A stretch of DNA of 64,000 nt from contig NZ_JAPDFL010000001.1 of the NCBI RefSeq assembly GCF_025949695.1, positions 1,222,001-1,286,000 on the forward strand. The letters run 5' to 3'. A program made the position numbers and the translations under genes. Source of the DNA: Pararhodobacter zhoushanensis (GTDB lineage: Bacteria; Pseudomonadota; Alphaproteobacteria; Rhodobacterales; Rhodobacteraceae). Below are positions 61,253 to 64,000 of this stretch, one piece after another (position 1 is the first letter of the stretch; each line of letters opens with the position of its first letter). The notes under the pieces are model-generated. The model worked only from the letters and a program-made list of their open reading frames with translations. It had not been told where the DNA came from and searched no databases.

Positions 61253-61849
61253 ATGCCCCTGCTGACGCGCCTTGTGGCCCTTGTGGCGCTGGCCTTGCTG
61301 GCCGCCTGTACCAAGCCCGTCGCCTGGGCGCCCGAAGCCGATGTGATCGCCGCCCGCTATCAGCATGAGGGCCCGACCGAGATCGTTGTGTTCAACGTGA
61401 TCAACAACGAGACCGGGCGCGGCGAGCATTCGGCGATGATGATCAACGCACCCAGCCAGCGGGTTCTGTTCGACCCGGCGGGCACGTGGACGCATCCCGA
61501 TGCGCCCGAACGGCACGACGTGCATTACGGTTTCGATGAGCGGCAGCTCTATCGCTACACCTATTACCATGCGCGCCGGACGCATCATGTGCTGATCCAG
61601 CACCTGCAAGTCCCACCCGAGACCGCCGAATACATCCTGCGGCTGGCCGAGCAGGAAGGCCCCGTGCCCGACGCCTATTGCGCGAAATCCATCGTGCATA
61701 TCCTCAATCAGGTGCCCGGGTACGAATGGATCCGCTCAGGCTTTCAGCCCAACCGCCTGTCCGAGCAATTCGGCACCATCGCGGGTGTTGTCGAGGACCG
61801 GATCTATTCCGACGCCGAACCGACAGAGCGGCAGCAATACACCGAATAA
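61253..61849 (+). CDS. Lipoprotein of unknown function, possible permuted papain-like fold
   Basis: 198 residues. The signal MPLLTRLVALVALALLAAC ends in a lipobox LAAC with Cys 19. The mature part has GEHSAMMINAPSQRVLFDPAG near 59-79 and PDAYCAKSIVHIL near 140-152. A His followed by Ser and hydrophobic strand, and a later Cys at the start of a helix, is the order seen in circularly permuted NlpC/P60 (LRAT-like) amidases, so a hydrolase is possible; this is inference. AAGGA precedes the start by seven bases. Confidence 0.75.
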   Translation: MPLLTRLVALVALALLAACTKPVAWAPEADVIAARYQHEGPTEIVVFNVINNETGRGEHSAMMINAPSQRVLFDPAGTWTHPDAPERHDVHYGFDERQLYRYTYYHARRTHHVLIQHLQVPPETAEYILRLAEQEGPVPDAYCAKSIVHILNQVPGYEWIRSGFQPNRLSEQFGTIAGVVEDRIYSDAEPTERQQYTE

Positions 61850-61855
61850 GATGGG

Positions 61856-61881
61856 AAAAGGGGCCGCGAGGCCCCTTTTTC
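61856..61881. terminator. Strong intrinsic terminator between convergent genes
   Basis: GGGGCC (61860-61865), loop GCGA, GGCCCC (61870-61875), preceded by AAAA and followed by TTTTT. It lies after the lipoprotein stop and directly at the azlD stop of the other strand; with A/T flanks on both sides it can act in both directions. Confidence 0.88.
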
Positions 61882-62211
61882 TTACGCACCAATCAGGGTG
61901 AGGGCGGTCAGAACCACCGCGCCGCCCAGCATCGCCCAGATCGCGTTCTTGGTCCACAGCCCCACAACCAGCGTGACGCCGACAGTCGCCAGCAGCACGG
62001 GGTCCGGCAGGCCGGTGTCCGGTTGCAGGCGAAAGATCTGCGGGGCCATCAGGCCGGGGATCACCGCGACCGGTGTATAGCGCAGCAGACGCAGGGCCCA
62101 GGCGGGCAGGGGGCGGTTGCCGATCAGGCCCAGAAACGACAGGCGCAGCGCGAAGGTGCCCAGCCCCAGCAAGACGATCACCAGCCAGATTGTGCCGTTG
62201 GACATGATCAT
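61882..62211 (-). CDS. azlD: Branched-chain amino acid exporter small subunit AzlD
   Basis: 109 residues with four hydrophobic segments. LVIVLLGLGTFALRLSFLGLIG and LPAWALRLLRYTPVAVIPGLMAPQIF are typical of AzlD. Start overlaps the azlC stop (ATGA). With AzlC it exports branched-chain amino acids. A terminator lies directly at its 3' end. Confidence 0.9.
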   Translation of the reverse strand: MIMSNGTIWLVIVLLGLGTFALRLSFLGLIGNRPLPAWALRLLRYTPVAVIPGLMAPQIFRLQPDTGLPDPVLLATVGVTLVVGLWTKNAIWAMLGGAVVLTALTLIGA

Positions 62212-62936
62212 GCGGTGTTCCCCCGTCGGCGGGTGGTCCAGATCTCGACCAGTGCGCCGGTAGCCATCGCCGCCAGTGCGGCCAGCAAAAGGCCCAGATT
62301 ATACGGCAGCGCGGCCAGCAGCAGCGCGCCCGCGACCGACACAAACGCCGCCGCCACATGCGCCAGCGTGCGCAGCATCGGGCCGATCAGCGCGATAAAG
62401 GCGATGGGCACCGCCGCGCTGAGCGGGATGCTGGCGGGGATCTGATTGCCCAGCACCGCACCGGCCAGCGTCGACAGATACCAGACCGGGCAGATTAGCG
62501 CGACGGCACCGAAATAATAGGCGATCTTCACCGCCGTGCTGAGTTCGGGCTCTTGCTCGAAGCGCAGGATCGACAGCGCATAGGCTTGGTCGACCATCGA
62601 ATAGGCCACCAGCGCCCGTTGCCAGAAAGGCGCATCGCCCAGATGCGGGGCCAAGGATGCCGAATACATCGCCATCCGCATGTTCACCGCAATCGCGGTG
62701 ATCAGCACGATGATCAGCGGCGCCTGGTCGGTCATCAGTTGCAGCGCAGTCAGCTGCGCGGCACCGGCGATGACCACCACCGAAAACGACAGCGCCTGCA
62801 GTACGTTGAGGCCCGTTTCCATCGCGACGACACCGAACACCAGACCGAAAGGTCCGACGATCAGCACAAAGGGTCCGCCGTGGCGCATGCCCTGAAAGAA
62901 GGCCCCGCGAGGGGTGAGAATTGGCGCTGTGGTCAT
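62208..62936 (-). CDS. azlC: Branched-chain amino acid exporter large subunit AzlC
   Basis: 242 residues from Met 62936, polytopic. VGPFGLVFGVVAMETGLNVLQALSFSVVVIAGAAQLTALQL and LITAIAVNMRMAMYSASLAPHLG are typical of AzlC. It starts four bases after the membrane-protein stop at 62941 and is coupled to azlD. Confidence 0.9.
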   Translation of the reverse strand: MTTAPILTPRGAFFQGMRHGGPFVLIVGPFGLVFGVVAMETGLNVLQALSFSVVVIAGAAQLTALQLMTDQAPLIIVLITAIAVNMRMAMYSASLAPHLGDAPFWQRALVAYSMVDQAYALSILRFEQEPELSTAVKIAYYFGAVALICPVWYLSTLAGAVLGNQIPASIPLSAAVPIAFIALIGPMLRTLAHVAAAFVSVAGALLLAALPYNLGLLLAALAAMATGALVEIWTTRRRGNTA

Positions 62937-62940
62937 TGCT

Positions 62941-63924
62941 TTATCCGAATATGCCGGTGACGCGGCCCAGCAGCATGAACGCGCGGGCCGAGCGGGTCTC
63001 GGCGAACTGGGCGATCTCGCCGTCCGAGGCCAGCGCCTCGAACACGGTAAACCGCCGGTCGAAGGCGCGCAGGAAACGGTGCGCGGCATCGCGGAACTCG
63101 GGGTCCGAGCGCATCCGGGCAGTGGTCAGCGCCAGACACGAGCGGTCGCGAATGCCGCCCAGCCCCGCCACTTCGGCACCGCGCACCCCCATGGCGAAAG
63201 CGCGCCAGACCTCGGGGCGGGCGCGGTCGGGGTGCAGGTCATCCATGAAGATGCCCTCTTCCGACAGGGTGGTCAGCACGTCCTGCGCGGCCCGAACCAG
63301 AATCGCCGCACCATGATCGGCCAGCGCCCGGCGCAGGGCGGCGAAACCCGCTTCGTCGGTTTCGGTCTCGGGGAAATTCAGGGCGCGGATGAAATCGGCG
63401 GGTGGCAGGGGATCGGGCGCGGGGGCCGGGTTTTCCAGCGCCAGCAGCGGTTGCGTGCCGTCGCTGTCGCCCTCGATCAACAGGCTGCGCGGCAGGCTGC
63501 GGCGGGTGGTGAAGCTGACCAGACGGTCCTCGGTGGCCTTTTGCGCTGCAGCGATCTCGTCGAGCTTTTCCTCGACCGTCGGCTTCAGCGACAGGCCTGC
63601 CGCCTGCTGTTCGCGAATCCAGCCACGGCGCATCGCCTCGACGGTGGCGTGCAGCCGCACCGATTCGTCGCGCATGTCGCGGGCAGCGCGCAGGACCAGC
63701 ACCGCCAGCCAGATCAGCGCGATCGGCAGGAACACCGCCAGTGCCAGCACCACCAGCCCCAGCGTGTCGGCAATCTGCATGCCCTGCTGGCCCAGAACGC
63801 CAAACGCCGCGACCAGCAAGACGAGCCAGGCCAGCGACAGCACAAAGGCCAGCATCTCGGGCGAGATGCGGGGCTTGTGCGCCTTGCGGCTCTTGCGTGC
63901 GCGGTGTTTCGCGTCCTCGGGCAT
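62941..63924 (-). CDS. Membrane protein of unknown function upstream of azlCD
   Basis: 327 residues. A basic N-terminus (MPEDAKHRARKSRKAHKPR) and two hydrophobic segments near 24-45 and 53-78 are followed by a coiled coil at about 78-140, and a C-terminal soluble domain rich in Arg/Ala/Asp (RSCLALTTARMRSDPEFRDAAHRFLRAFDRRF). I recognise no enzymatic motif. It follows greA on the same strand and is four bases before azlC. The sequence style is that of a conserved rhodobacteral protein without known function. Confidence 0.7.
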   Translation of the reverse strand: MPEDAKHRARKSRKAHKPRISPEMLAFVLSLAWLVLLVAAFGVLGQQGMQIADTLGLVVLALAVFLPIALIWLAVLVLRAARDMRDESVRLHATVEAMRRGWIREQQAAGLSLKPTVEEKLDEIAAAQKATEDRLVSFTTRRSLPRSLLIEGDSDGTQPLLALENPAPAPDPLPPADFIRALNFPETETDEAGFAALRRALADHGAAILVRAAQDVLTTLSEEGIFMDDLHPDRARPEVWRAFAMGVRGAEVAGLGGIRDRSCLALTTARMRSDPEFRDAAHRFLRAFDRRFTVFEALASDGEIAQFAETRSARAFMLLGRVTGIFG

Positions 63925-63935
63925 ACCCGGGGCCG

Positions 63936-64000
63936 TCAGCGAAAGTCGACGGAGATCACTTCGTAGCTGCGCTCGCCACCCGGCGTGCGGACCTCGACCG
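63936..64000 (-). CDS. greA: Transcription elongation factor GreA, C-terminal end (partial)
   Basis: The last 20 codons of a minus-strand gene that continues beyond the window: VEVRTPGGERSYEVISVDFR then stop. TPGGE followed by EV and an aromatic end is the typical end of GreA. GreA rescues backtracked RNA polymerase. The gene lies 11 bases upstream of the membrane-protein start. Confidence 0.72.
   Translation of the reverse strand, partial: VEVRTPGGERSYEVISVDFR

Noticed and set aside
1..64000. CRISPR arrays, tRNA or rRNA genes, insertion sequences, toxin-antitoxin or defence genes
   Set aside because: No regular direct repeats, no T-loop signatures in a cloverleaf context, and no transposase, nuclease or defence-type proteins were seen in the frames.

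Overview
The window reads as a chromosomal segment of a high-GC alphaproteobacterium of the order Rhodobacterales (Paracoccaceae, Rhodobacter/Roseobacter relatives). The grounds are the gene content and order: ftsE-ftsX-plsC, a 43-residue aa3 oxidase subunit IV, a COQ9 homologue, a DmdC-type acyl-CoA dehydrogenase, nasTS next to nitrate assimilation genes, and GC-rich intergenic hairpin repeats. I see no rRNA, tRNA, CRISPR array, insertion sequence or phage gene.

Layout. (1) 1-9933 is an exopolysaccharide/cell-surface region. It has a tyrosine autokinase/chain-length regulator, its probable phosphatase, a Wza-type export lipoprotein, a small winged-helix-like protein, a WecA-type initiating transferase, an RfaH/NusG-like antiterminator, a methyltransferase, two secreted proteins and a GT2 glycosyltransferase. 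(2) 10200-14916 has an IclR regulator, a DUF1624 membrane protein and modEABC for molybdate uptake. (3) 15112-30152 is one nitrate-assimilation block: the nasT-nasS sensor/antiterminator pair, a leader RNA with two ANTAR-type hexaloop hairpins and a terminator, nrtABC, a double-GAF protein, nirBD, nasA, a TrpD2-like protein and cysG. Molybdate uptake next door supplies the cofactor metal of NasA, and CysG makes the siroheme of NirB. (4) 30199-44896 is housekeeping: an MMPL exporter, RNase D, accA, an SMR exporter, GNAT, cytochrome c, ftsEX-plsC, a zinc-ribbon protein, dgkA, ubiK, lgt, a MidA-type methyltransferase and pgeF. (5) 45012-52311 holds a 40-residue ORF, recR-ybaB-dnaX, a quinone oxidoreductase, a class IV aminotransferase, COQ9, an enoyl-reductase-like protein and rpsU. 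(6) 52431-64000 holds a GT4 glycosyltransferase, an aquaporin-arsC pair, lrp/ald, sua5, an acyl-CoA dehydrogenase with an MBL hydrolase and an SDR remnant, oxidase subunit IV, a lipoprotein, azlCD, a membrane protein and the 3' end of greA.

A quality issue affects the annotation. Four reading frames (RfaH-like gene, nirB, accA, SDR remnant) are each broken at a run of five or six G, and each is restored by adding exactly one G. Because accA is normally essential, the simplest reading is homopolymer under-calling in the sequence rather than real mutations, so I annotate the first three as single genes.

The most interesting intact signals are the ANTAR leader with mutually exclusive P2 and terminator helices (16984-17095), the apparent asymmetry of the two ATP sites in the fused NrtC ATPase, the internally duplicated GAF protein inside the nitrate operon, the single-domain ModE-like regulator with a palindrome in front of modA, and the tyrosine-glycine repeat tail of the autokinase.
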